A stretch of DNA of 64,000 bases from Clostridiales bacterium. Its GTDB lineage: Bacteria; Bacillota; Clostridia; Christensenellales; Aristaeellaceae. A model generated the notes under the pieces. That model saw nothing but the letters and a program-made list of their open reading frames with translations, was not told the DNA's origin and ran no database searches. The translations under genes were made by a program, and so were the position numbers. Location: the NCBI GenBank assembly GCA_015056245.1, contig SVGQ01000002.1, positions 1 to 64,000 on the forward strand. Direction: 5' to 3'. This document shows positions 41,274 through 50,098 of the stretch, piece after piece. Numbering within the stretch: the stretch's first letter is position 1; each line of letters opens with the position of its first letter.

Positions 41274-42769
41274 GGCTGCGCCTCCTCTCCCACGATGTGG
41301 ATCACATCTTTCTGATAATACCAGCACAGGGATGGACGCACATCGTATATGGCATCCGGCACCACCAGATCATCCATGAAAACGTCCGGTACCGCCGTCA
41401 GAGGCGCAAGGGTGATCTCCTTCTGGGTGGCATCGTTGAGCACCACCTCGCGGGCGGTCATCTCCACGTCATACTGGGCAGCTTCCCCGGTGACGATGCT
41501 CAGGGCGGCCTTCATGCCCTCCAGATTCTGCGGACCGTAGAGCACTTCCCCCTGAGGCTTGTAGCCGCACAGCCCCACCGCCAGCACGCAGGCCATCACA
41601 AAGGCAAAGAGCTTTTGCAGGTTGGCAGGAACCCTTACCTCCTGCGGCAGATGCTTCTGCACAAAGCCGGTCAGGTAGAAGGCGTACAGCAGGAAAAAGA
41701 TCACATAACTGATAAAATACGTATTCACAATGCGCCCGCCGCCGATGTGCACACCGGAGAACAGGGGCGGGGTCAGCTGGGTGCAATAGAGACAGATGAT
41801 CAGCGCCAACACCAGCCATGGATGGCTGAACTTCCATGTGGACTGCTTCGCAGCCTTCCAAAAGAAGGGAACCAGCAAGCCCGTCACGCCCACCAGCGCC
41901 AGGGTAGTATAACTGCCCATCAGCGCTACACCGTAATAGAAAGACTGGATGACCGCTTTCACCGGGGAACTGGTGTTGTTGATCATCAGAGCGCGCTTGT
42001 TGTTACCGGGGGCGGACATGCTGTACAGGAAGCACAGCGCCAGCACCAGAGCGGCAATCGCCAACAGGAAGCCTCTTTTCTGCTTCTTTACCAGCGACCA
42101 CAGCAGGGCCGTTGCCAGCAGGCACAGGCTGAACAGGCCGCCGCCGTAGCTGCCGCCGCCCAGCACCACCGCCAGCAGCACCAGCGCCACGGTAAGCAGA
42201 GCCGTTTTTGCCTTGGATTCGGCTTTCCACATCCGAACCGCCAACGCGGCAAAAAGCATCATCAGGGAATAGATAAACACATTGCCCACGCCGCCGTTGA
42301 ACCAGTACCAGGCCTCGCCGCTGTCCGGCATCAGCTGCAGCAGCAAGGAAAGGGTCAGGCAGCACAGAATGAACACCTGCCAGCGGTCCAGTCCCAGCCC
42401 CTTCTGACCGAACACCGTGCCGAGGAAGAACCAGCCGCACAGCAGAAACGCCGTCAACAGAATCAGGGAGGCCACAAAATACAGGCTTTCCGAGAAAATA
42501 CCCGGTTGCACATTGGTCAAAAGCGTGCCGGTATAGTTGCCCTGCCAGTTCTGGCGGGTTTCTTTGGCACTCTGGATGGCTTGACGGAGCACCGCGCTCA
42601 GGCTGCCGGTTTCCTGCCACACCTGATGCACATCCGCAGAAAAGCTGTAATCATCATAATAGGGGTGATTATACACAGAAATGGCGTACAGCGGCAGCGC
42701 GCTCGCCAGCAAAGCCAGCGCGCACAAGACAGCTGCCAGCCTGCGCAGAAAACGATCATCAAGGCGCAT
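41270..42769 (-). CDS. DUF6056-like multi-TM protein (paralog 2)
   Basis: YAISVYNHPYYDDYSFSADVHQ; WQGNYTGTLLTNVQPGIFSESLYF; ATGA overlap with paralog 1. Confidence 0.7.
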   Translation of the reverse strand: MRLDDRFLRRLAAVLCALALLASALPLYAISVYNHPYYDDYSFSADVHQVWQETGSLSAVLRQAIQSAKETRQNWQGNYTGTLLTNVQPGIFSESLYFVASLILLTAFLLCGWFFLGTVFGQKGLGLDRWQVFILCCLTLSLLLQLMPDSGEAWYWFNGGVGNVFIYSLMMLFAALAVRMWKAESKAKTALLTVALVLLAVVLGGGSYGGGLFSLCLLATALLWSLVKKQKRGFLLAIAALVLALCFLYSMSAPGNNKRALMINNTSSPVKAVIQSFYYGVALMGSYTTLALVGVTGLLVPFFWKAAKQSTWKFSHPWLVLALIICLYCTQLTPPLFSGVHIGGGRIVNTYFISYVIFFLLYAFYLTGFVQKHLPQEVRVPANLQKLFAFVMACVLAVGLCGYKPQGEVLYGPQNLEGMKAALSIVTGEAAQYDVEMTAREVVLNDATQKEITLAPLTAVPDVFMDDLVVPDAIYDVRPSLCWYYQKDVIHIVGEEAQP

Positions 42770-42894
42770 GGAGCCATCTCCTTTCTTCGGTGAATGCGGG
42801 GGCAGAAATAGCTGCTAACCCAACTTACATTATAACATTGTTTTCTCCGATTGGCTATAGCGGCGAAGAAATTCGCAGGGAAGGGCGGGCAGAA

Positions 42895-42932
42895 GAAAAA
42901 ATCCCGCCCAATGCACAGCGCACAGGCGGGAT
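42895..42932 (-). terminator. Rho-independent terminator of nagA
   Basis: Minus strand atcccgcc...ggcgggattttttc. Confidence 0.75.
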
Positions 42933-43026
42933 AACAGGCTCTATGAGATTGACTTTATACGGGTATTCATCAGCCGCCCGCCAAAGGGACAAATCCCAAC
43001 AGCCGCAGTTCGGGCAACGGATGGGC

Positions 43027-44148
43027 TTACTCTACAATGCCCTTCATTTCCCATGCTTCCGACCAGCGGGTCAGGGGCAGGGGCGCACCGGGCTGAATGC
43101 GTCCTGCCAACGGTTCGCCAATGGATTCTGCCGGGGTTTGGGTACACATGCGCACTGCATCCTCCGGCGCTGCGCCGAAGCGATGAATCAGGTTTTCCAA
43201 AGCTTTGCGCATCGTCAGCACAGAACCTGCCAGGGTGCCGTTCATCAGACGGGCTTCGCCGTTCTTTACCTCCACCCGATAGCCGCCCAGTGCATAACGT
43301 CCTTCCGGTACACCGGCTGCCTCCATGGCATCGGTGATGGCAACGGCTTTCGCCGCCCCTTTGACGCGGGTCAGCAAACGCACGGTATCCTCATGGAGAT
43401 GCACGCCATCGGCAATCAACTGGCAATAGTAGCGGTCATCCACAAGGGCTGCGCCGGGCACACCGGGCGCACGATGCCCCAGCGGTGTTTGCGCGTTGAA
43501 TGTATGGGTGATCTGGGATGCGCCCCAGTCCGCCGCCTGATGGGTCAGCTCCGCGCTGGCGGCAGTATGCCCCAGTGATACCGTCACACCTGCCTCCTTC
43601 ATGGCGCGGATGAATTCCTCCGCCCCTTTGCGTTCCGGCGCCAAAGTGATCATTCGGATCCCTTCCAGACTGCCGCCGGTCATCGCCAGCATCCTGTCCA
43701 TGGCAGGATCGCAGAAATACCGCTTACGCTGCGCGCCTGCTCTGTCGCTGTTGAGGAAGGGAGCCTCCATGTGCACACCCAGCACCTTTGCGCCGCGGGT
43801 CTCGGGAGAAACCATCACCGCACGGGTACCTGTCACTGCCTGCAAGGTCTCCGCAGGGGATGCGCTCATGGTGGTGGGCAAAAACGCTGCCACACCCTGA
43901 TCATACAGATCCCGGCTCATGGCGCGGATGGAGGCTTCCCCTTCCATGGTGTCGTGCGCTTTGTAGCCGTGAATATGTACATCCACAAAGCCTGGCAGCA
44001 GGTAATCGCCCTGCAGGTCCAGCACCTCCTCGCCGGGGTCTGGCTGCAGATCCACCCCCGTAGCCTGTACTGTCCCCTCAGCGATGCGTACCCGCATGGA
44101 TTCAACAAATGCGCCGTCCAGATAGGCTTTGGCGTTGATAATCAGCAT
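43027..44148 (-). CDS. nagA: N-acetylglucosamine-6-phosphate deacetylase
   Basis: LLPGFVDVHIHGYKAHDTMEG; GVHMEAPFLNSDRAGAQ; ITHTFNAQTPLGHRAPGVPGAAL; AVAITDAMEAAG. Confidence 0.95.
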   Translation of the reverse strand: MLIINAKAYLDGAFVESMRVRIAEGTVQATGVDLQPDPGEEVLDLQGDYLLPGFVDVHIHGYKAHDTMEGEASIRAMSRDLYDQGVAAFLPTTMSASPAETLQAVTGTRAVMVSPETRGAKVLGVHMEAPFLNSDRAGAQRKRYFCDPAMDRMLAMTGGSLEGIRMITLAPERKGAEEFIRAMKEAGVTVSLGHTAASAELTHQAADWGASQITHTFNAQTPLGHRAPGVPGAALVDDRYYCQLIADGVHLHEDTVRLLTRVKGAAKAVAITDAMEAAGVPEGRYALGGYRVEVKNGEARLMNGTLAGSVLTMRKALENLIHRFGAAPEDAVRMCTQTPAESIGEPLAGRIQPGAPLPLTRWSEAWEMKGIVE

Positions 44149-44242
44149 CAGGATACCTCCTATGAAATATGAAACGATCGCTTTGCTTTCATCTTACTCT
44201 ATGACGGCGGCAATAGCAAGACTTTACCCAAAAAAGCCAACA

Positions 44243-44280
44243 GCAAAGCCCTCCCTGCATGGTGCAAGGGAAGGCTTTGC
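44243..44280 (-). terminator. Rho-independent terminator
   Basis: gcaaagccctccctgcatggtgcaagggaaggctttgc. Confidence 0.7.
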
Positions 44281-44289
44281 GACATCTGT

Positions 44290-45354
44290 TTATTCAAACA
44301 AAAGCGATTCCTGATTTTCCTCAGGCCAGTACCATACGGCATTGGGCTTGAGTTCCTGCTGCCGCAGCGCTTCCTGAAACGCTTCCGGCGAGGTTCTTTC
44401 GCCATTGACGACAAAAATCTGCTGATCATCCTGCCAATCGCACAGGGCAATGGTGCCTGTTGCCGAATCGCCATTCCAATCATCCCGCCAGCCAAAGCCC
44501 GTATTTCCCGCGCCGTTGGCCCATGTGGCGGTGCCGTCGGTTTTCAGTTCCATTAAGCCGCGGGCAGGCATTTCATAGCCGTACACCATGCCGCCCCGTT
44601 CATCCAGCAGCAGATAGCAGAAGGGGTAGCCTCCTGCCAACACCTCCACCGCCGCTTCCATTTCCGTGTCCTGATCCAGATCAACGATGGCATACCGGCC
44701 TATACAATGGCCGATGTCTTCCACTTCCGGGTTGTACTGGGAGAGAAAAACATCCTGTCCGGTTACGGCTGCCCGGTAAGGGATCCGGTCGCACAGCACC
44801 TGCCAGTACAGCCGGGAAGCCCTGACCGCTGGCGCAGCAGACCTTTCAACGAGCTGAATCGCATCCGCATCCACATACAAGGGCAGACCGGCAGCCTCCA
44901 CATAATAGAAACCATCCACTGTTTCGCCCAGAACAGTCAGCACGGCGTTTCCATTGATCCAGCCGTCCGCCTGCCCGGAAACGGGGTGAGCATACCAGAC
45001 CGGAATGTCCTGCGTATCGTCCTTCAGCACGCCGCGGGGCTGACAGCTGACGACCAGCTGAGGCTCCGTACCAATATACAGATACTTCTTCATCATAAAG
45101 CCCCGCTGGGAACCAATCTCCACCTGAGCCCATTGTTCATCGAATTCGCCCAGCCAATTCACCTCTGTGCCGGTGAAAAACAATCCCAGCGAAGCCGCTG
45201 ACTGGCTGGGTTCCAACCGCAGATGAACCCTGGATGCATCGTTCCCGTCGATAACAGCCGTCGGAACCCTGCTTTCTGCCATTGCTGCGGTAACGAACGA
45301 TACCCCAAGGATGACCACCAGCGCCATCCAGAACCATACATGTTTTTTTCTCAT
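44290..45354 (-). CDS. Secreted SH3-like protein of unknown function
   Basis: Signal peptide; VHLRLEPSQSAASLGLFFTGTEVNWLGEFDEQWAQVEIGSQRGFMMKKYL SH3b-like segment. Confidence 0.65.
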   Translation of the reverse strand: MRKKHVWFWMALVVILGVSFVTAAMAESRVPTAVIDGNDASRVHLRLEPSQSAASLGLFFTGTEVNWLGEFDEQWAQVEIGSQRGFMMKKYLYIGTEPQLVVSCQPRGVLKDDTQDIPVWYAHPVSGQADGWINGNAVLTVLGETVDGFYYVEAAGLPLYVDADAIQLVERSAAPAVRASRLYWQVLCDRIPYRAAVTGQDVFLSQYNPEVEDIGHCIGRYAIVDLDQDTEMEAAVEVLAGGYPFCYLLLDERGGMVYGYEMPARGLMELKTDGTATWANGAGNTGFGWRDDWNGDSATGTIALCDWQDDQQIFVVNGERTSPEAFQEALRQQELKPNAVWYWPEENQESLLFE

Positions 45355-45540
45355 TAGTACTCCCTCCCTTTGCCATAGAAACGAACCGCAAATGCCGTTT
45401 CATCCCATGCAACAAAACTCTCCGGCCTTTTTGCGATGCCCTGCGCCCAAACCATGGGAGCAGCACGGTATTTTCATACGGAAATGATATTCTTTGCCGG
45501 GGGGCGTTGTCAAGAAGCGATTCCGGTCTTGGGTCTTCCC

Positions 45541-47097
45541 TCAGCGTCTCCACAGGATTACCCGCTGCCCGTCGGTGGCCTCTGCACCATCGAGCACAGG
45601 GTTCATGGCCCGGAGGCTGTCGCAGCTGACCCGGTAGCGTTTGGCAATGTCCCAGACACTTTCCCCGGGCTGGCTGAAATAGATGAGAATGCCGCTGTCA
45701 TCAGCGGGGGCGGGCTGATGGGACAGATCCGTTACGAAGGGTTCTTCCCCAAGAGCCACATCATAGCTGGACAGATGCAGGATGTACTTGATCTCCACCC
45801 GGTCGCTGGTAACGCAGGATACCTCCACGCCGGTGGTTTGCAGGGTGAGGGCGTCAGGCTGGCACAGGTCGCAGGCAAAGGCTGTACGGAAGGGTTCCTC
45901 TGTGCAGTAGGACTGGGGCGCGGCGGTATCGTCGGTCATGTAGAGGAAGCAGACTTCCATCATACCTTCCACGGTGAGCTTGCCGCCTGTGCGGGTCACA
46001 TCAGTAACGATGGGACGCAGATGCGCCGTCAGCGGGGTACGGGCAGGGGGCTCACCATCCAGCAGCAGCGTCATTTTGCCGCTTTCAGCGGTGCGCACCT
46101 GCCGCTGGGCCAGCACCCGACGGGTGGGCTGCATCTGCGGACAAATCAGATCCCCGCTGGTGGTGTAGGCATCCAGCAGGAGACACACATCCCGTCGCTT
46201 GGTCATTTGAGCGGTCAGGCCAATAAGCACTTCCGCCCGCAGGGTGCGCTGTCCTTCCTCCTGCCCCTCCTGAGACAGCACTGCCACATCCCGGATGACC
46301 GCGTCTGCGGTGAGCAGGTCCCCTTCCTCGCCGGTAAGGGGCAGGGTCTCCTCAAAAGGAATGGAATGACGGGTGATCACCAAAGGCCGGGACGGCATAG
46401 CGCTGAGATGGTATACCTCCAGATCGATCACCCCGGAGATGGTGACCCGTTCCTCGCCGCCCATCACATCCTGCACGCTGGCGGCGGCAGTGGCGTAGAG
46501 TGTGTCGGTGATCTGGAGAACATCGCTTAGCTCGCACTCGTCCCGCACCAGCACATCCTGCTGCCCAAGGGCCACTGTGCGGCAGGTTTGCAGGGTCTCG
46601 GTTTTCTGCATCAGGCCATCGGCGGGGCGCAGACCGCCCACCATGCGCATAGGTTCCTCGCCAAACAGCCGGGCATAGATTTTCAGAATGGCCATCAATT
46701 TCAGCCGCCCGCCCTGAGCGGAGGCTTCCACATGCTCGGTGGTCAGGCTGACGGGCACATTCATGCCGGGGCGGGCTTTGGGCAGCTCAATGGTCTGGCT
46801 GAAATCGGCGGCGGCTTCCAGCGTGTTGATGCGGGTGGGATCCCCCTGGGTGTACAGCACATGAAAGATCACTTTGCCGTCCACATCGGCCCGCCCGGAC
46901 TGAACCGTCACCTTCTCCACCACCGCCATGGCCTGAGCAGACAGAATAACCGTTTCCTCCCGCAGTCCGCCGGGCAGCGCCACTTCTCCCTCCACCACAG
47001 CCTGGCGCAAACTGTCGCCCAGATACTGGCACATCGCAATTTCTTCCCAAAGGATCTCGGGCGCTTTGCCCATCTTGTCCTGCTGTTTCTGATCCAT
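45541..47097 (-). CDS. DUF3794 + LysM protein (SipL-like, sporulation)
   Basis: Repeated VVEGEVALPGG...VIFHVLYT / VISGVIDLEVYHL-type DUF3794 segments; C-terminal LysM FSQPGESVWDIAKRYRVSCDSLRAMNPVLDGAEATDGQRVILW. Confidence 0.8.
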   Translation of the reverse strand: MDQKQQDKMGKAPEILWEEIAMCQYLGDSLRQAVVEGEVALPGGLREETVILSAQAMAVVEKVTVQSGRADVDGKVIFHVLYTQGDPTRINTLEAAADFSQTIELPKARPGMNVPVSLTTEHVEASAQGGRLKLMAILKIYARLFGEEPMRMVGGLRPADGLMQKTETLQTCRTVALGQQDVLVRDECELSDVLQITDTLYATAAASVQDVMGGEERVTISGVIDLEVYHLSAMPSRPLVITRHSIPFEETLPLTGEEGDLLTADAVIRDVAVLSQEGQEEGQRTLRAEVLIGLTAQMTKRRDVCLLLDAYTTSGDLICPQMQPTRRVLAQRQVRTAESGKMTLLLDGEPPARTPLTAHLRPIVTDVTRTGGKLTVEGMMEVCFLYMTDDTAAPQSYCTEEPFRTAFACDLCQPDALTLQTTGVEVSCVTSDRVEIKYILHLSSYDVALGEEPFVTDLSHQPAPADDSGILIYFSQPGESVWDIAKRYRVSCDSLRAMNPVLDGAEATDGQRVILWRR

Positions 47098-47209
47098 AAC
47101 GTATCCGCTCCTTCTGATGGCTTTGGAAACAGGGTATGTGCGGCAGATGGGGAATATGACCGGGTTTGTCCTCTTTGGTAAAGAATCAGATAAAGAAGTT
47201 CAACAGGAA

Positions 47210-47238
47210 TTGACATTCTTTTGCCGCGGGAGTACAAT
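47210..47238 (+). promoter_or_regulatory. Sigma-A type promoter for the antiporter operon
   Basis: TTGACA-N17-TACAAT. Confidence 0.7.
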
Positions 47239-47327
47239 GCATCGGGTCTTTCGTTTTCTTCCTATTAAAAGGATGGCAACCGTGATGAACGGGACGAAAA
47301 TATCCTTTGACTGCTAAGAAAGGAAGC

Positions 47328-47834
47328 ATGGTTATGCTGCTTGTGTTACTGGCGCTGTGGATTCTCTTCAATGGGCGGCTGACGCTGGAAATATTCCTCA
47401 TCGGTCTGCTGCTCACATCCGCATTGACTTGGTTCTGCTGGAAGTTTCTTGATTATTCTCCCAAAATGGAAAAAACCGCGTTCCGTCTGGTTGGCGGTGT
47501 GCTGGGCTATGTGTGGCTGCTGCTTTGTGAGATCGTCAAGTCCAATCTGGCGATGATGAAGTACATCTACGGTGGCAAGCGAGAGTTGAAGCCCAAGCTG
47601 GTCACCTTCCACACGCCGCTGAAAAGTCAGCTGGCCCGCAATGTGCTCTCCAATTCCATTACCTTGACGCCGGGCACCATCACCGCCATGCAGGAAGGCC
47701 AGAAGCTGACCGTACACTGCCTGGATGAAGCCATGGCAGAGGGCATTGAGGATCAGGCTTTCCAACAAAAACTGTTGAAGCTGGAACAGACAGCGGGCGC
47801 AGGCTCCGCAAAGGAAAAGGAGGCGGCAAAGTGA
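47328..47834 (+). CDS. Na+/H+ antiporter subunit E (MrpE/MnhE)
   Basis: LVLLALWILFNGRLTLEIFLIGLLLTS; VLSNSITLTPGTITAMQEGQKLTVHCLDEAM. Confidence 0.92.
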   Translation: MVMLLVLLALWILFNGRLTLEIFLIGLLLTSALTWFCWKFLDYSPKMEKTAFRLVGGVLGYVWLLLCEIVKSNLAMMKYIYGGKRELKPKLVTFHTPLKSQLARNVLSNSITLTPGTITAMQEGQKLTVHCLDEAMAEGIEDQAFQQKLLKLEQTAGAGSAKEKEAAK

Positions 47835-48145
47835 TGCAGGTTTCACAGGCTTACAGCATGCTCTGGACGGGCGCGCTGATCGTGCTGGCAGTGCTGACGT
47901 TGGGCTGCCTCATCCGTTCGGTGATCGGCCCCCGCATCGCTGACCGGATCGTATCCATCAATATGATTTCCACCCTGTCGCTGGCGATGATCGCCATCCT
48001 CACCCGGGTGCTGGGCGAAGGCTATCTGGCGGATGTGGCGCTGATCTACGCGCTGTTGGGCTTTTTGGCAGTGGTGGTGCTGTGCAAGGTGTTCATGGGC
48101 ATCGCGCTGGAAAAGAAGGAACAGGAGGAGAAGAAAAATGGGTGA
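47834..48145 (+). CDS. Antiporter subunit F (MrpF)
   Basis: LIRSVIGPRIADRIVSINMISTLSLAMIAIL...YLADVALIYALLGFLAVVVLCK. Confidence 0.9.
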   Translation: MQVSQAYSMLWTGALIVLAVLTLGCLIRSVIGPRIADRIVSINMISTLSLAMIAILTRVLGEGYLADVALIYALLGFLAVVVLCKVFMGIALEKKEQEEKKNG

Positions 48146-48461
48146 GTGGATCCTGTTTGGTATCTCCGCGCTGCTGATGGTCACCGGCCTGTTTTTGATG
48201 CTCAGCGCGGTGATCGGTCAGTACCGTTTTCACTATGTGCTCAACCGTATGCACGCCGCTTCCATGGGCGATTCCATGGGGCTGGGTCTGGTGCTGCTCT
48301 CCCTGTGCGTGGGCAACCCGGATGGCTGGCTGATCGCCAAGTACCTGCTGGTGGTACTGTTTGTGTGGTTCACCAGCCCCACGGCGGGCCACTTGATTGC
48401 CCGGCTGGAGATCGCCACGGACAGTCAGTATCAGGACGAGATGGAGATGATCGAAAAATGA
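48138..48461 (+). CDS. Antiporter subunit G (MrpG/MnhG)
   Basis: GLFLMLSAVIGQYRFHYVLNRMHAASMGDSMGLGLVLLSL. Confidence 0.9.
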   Translation: MGEWILFGISALLMVTGLFLMLSAVIGQYRFHYVLNRMHAASMGDSMGLGLVLLSLCVGNPDGWLIAKYLLVVLFVWFTSPTAGHLIARLEIATDSQYQDEMEMIEK

Positions 48462-48727
48462 ATGTGTTTATCATCATGATTCTTGGCTTTCTGGTGGTCT
48501 GCGCCATCTCCACGGCACTGACCAAGAGCCTTTTGGCCAGCGTAGTCATCTACATGGCCTACAGCGTTCTGATGTGCATCGTCTGGATGCTGCTCCAGTC
48601 CCCCGATCTGGCGGTGACGGAAGCGGCTGTGGGCGCAGGCGTTACCAGTGTGCTGTTCTTTATTACGCTGAAAAAAATCCACGCCATCCGGGGCGATGAG
48701 GAGGAGGATCATCATGAAGAAAAGTGA
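48458..48727 (+). CDS. DUF4040 (MbhD/MrpA C-terminal-like) protein
   Basis: TKSLLASVVIYMAYSVLMCIVWMLLQSPDLAVTEAAVGAGVTSVLFFITLKK. Confidence 0.88.
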   Translation: MNVFIIMILGFLVVCAISTALTKSLLASVVIYMAYSVLMCIVWMLLQSPDLAVTEAAVGAGVTSVLFFITLKKIHAIRGDEEEDHHEEK

Positions 48728-49724
48728 TTCCCTCTGGCGGCGTCTCCGGGCGCTGGACGAAGTATCCTGGGAAAACCCGCTGGATGCCCAGCTGACCGCC
48801 GCTGCCACCGACGAGCCGGACAGCGAATTGCGCCGCCGCGCACCCTTGGATTTCGCCATGGCAGAAGCCCGGCACGAGGAAATGCGCGAAGCCCTCTATA
48901 CGGAAGAGCAGCTGCAGGTGAATAACCTGCACCTATGGGTAGGCCGTCAGGGCAAAAAGTGGCTGCAGATTGCCTATCGGATCACGGCGCTTTTGTTCTG
49001 CGCGGTGATCATCACCTTCCTGATGACCACGGTGGTGCAATTGCCGCCCTTTGGTGCGGTGGAGAACCCCACCAACAACGAGGTGGCGCAGCGTTATCTG
49101 GAAAAGGGTCTGAAGGAAACCGGCGCTGTGAACATGGTGGCTGGTATGATCCTTGACTACCGCGCCTTTGACACCTTTGGCGAGAGCACGGTGCTGTTTG
49201 TGGCAGCGTGCAGCGTTCTTTTGCTGCTGAAGCTGGGCGAGCACAGCCCGGATGCGCCTTCTCCCGCCATGCTGGAAGCCGAGTGGGACGACCGCCACCA
49301 TGAACCCAAGAACGATGCCATTTTGCAGATGGCTGCCCGCATTCTGGTGCCGGTGATCCTGCTGTTCGGCATGTATGTGGTTTTGGCAGGCCACTTAGGC
49401 CCGGGCGGCGGCTTCAGCGGCGGCGCGGTGATGGGCGCAGGTTTGATCCTGTACCTGAACGCTTTCGGTTTTGAAAAGACAGGCCGCTTCTTCACCTACA
49501 AGACCTTCCGCTGGGTCACTTTCATCGCGCTGATGACCTACGCGCTGCTCAAGAGCTATTCCTTCTTCTGCGGCGCCAACCATCTGGAAAGCGGCATCCC
49601 GCTGGGCACGCCCGGAGCCATCCTGTCCTCGGGCCTCATCCTGCCGCTGAATATCTGTGTGGGCATGATCGTCATGTGCACCATGTACGCCTTCTACACC
49701 CTGTTCAGAAAGGGAGGTATGTGA
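48714..49724 (+). CDS. MbhE-like/MnhB fusion subunit
   Basis: QLPPFGAVENPTNNEVAQRYLEKGLKETGAVNMVAGMILDYRAFDTFGE plus MnhB region GHLGPGGGFSGGAVMGAGLILY; long soluble N-terminal extension. Confidence 0.85.
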   Translation: MKKSDSLWRRLRALDEVSWENPLDAQLTAAATDEPDSELRRRAPLDFAMAEARHEEMREALYTEEQLQVNNLHLWVGRQGKKWLQIAYRITALLFCAVIITFLMTTVVQLPPFGAVENPTNNEVAQRYLEKGLKETGAVNMVAGMILDYRAFDTFGESTVLFVAACSVLLLLKLGEHSPDAPSPAMLEAEWDDRHHEPKNDAILQMAARILVPVILLFGMYVVLAGHLGPGGGFSGGAVMGAGLILYLNAFGFEKTGRFFTYKTFRWVTFIALMTYALLKSYSFFCGANHLESGIPLGTPGAILSSGLILPLNICVGMIVMCTMYAFYTLFRKGGM

Positions 49725-49726
49725 AC

Positions 49727-50098
49727 ATGGAACTGTTTGCCACCCATCTGGAAGAGGTGGTGGCGGTGCTTTTGTTCGGCGTTGGGTTTACCACGCTGCT
49801 GCTTCACCGCAACCTGATTAAGAAGATCATCGGCCTCAACATTATGGATACTGCCATTTACCTGATGTTCACCTCTGTGGGTTATGTGGATGGTCGCACC
49901 GCCCCCATCATGGTGGACGGCATCACCGATGCTGCCCATTACATCAACCCCATCCCCAGCGGTCTGGTGCTGACGGGCATCGTGGTCTCCGTCAGCGTGA
50001 CAGCGCTGATGCTGTCCCTGACGGTGCGCCTCTACCGCCGCTACCATACCCTGAACATCGACCGCATTACCCTGCTGATGAAGGGAGAGGACGACTGA
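49727..50098 (+). CDS. MrpC/NuoK-like subunit
   Basis: LLFGVGFTTLLLHRNLIKKIIGLNIMDTAIYLMFTSVGY...LVLTGIVVSVSVTALMLSLTVRLYRRY. Confidence 0.9.
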   Translation: MELFATHLEEVVAVLLFGVGFTTLLLHRNLIKKIIGLNIMDTAIYLMFTSVGYVDGRTAPIMVDGITDAAHYINPIPSGLVLTGIVVSVSVTALMLSLTVRLYRRYHTLNIDRITLLMKGEDD

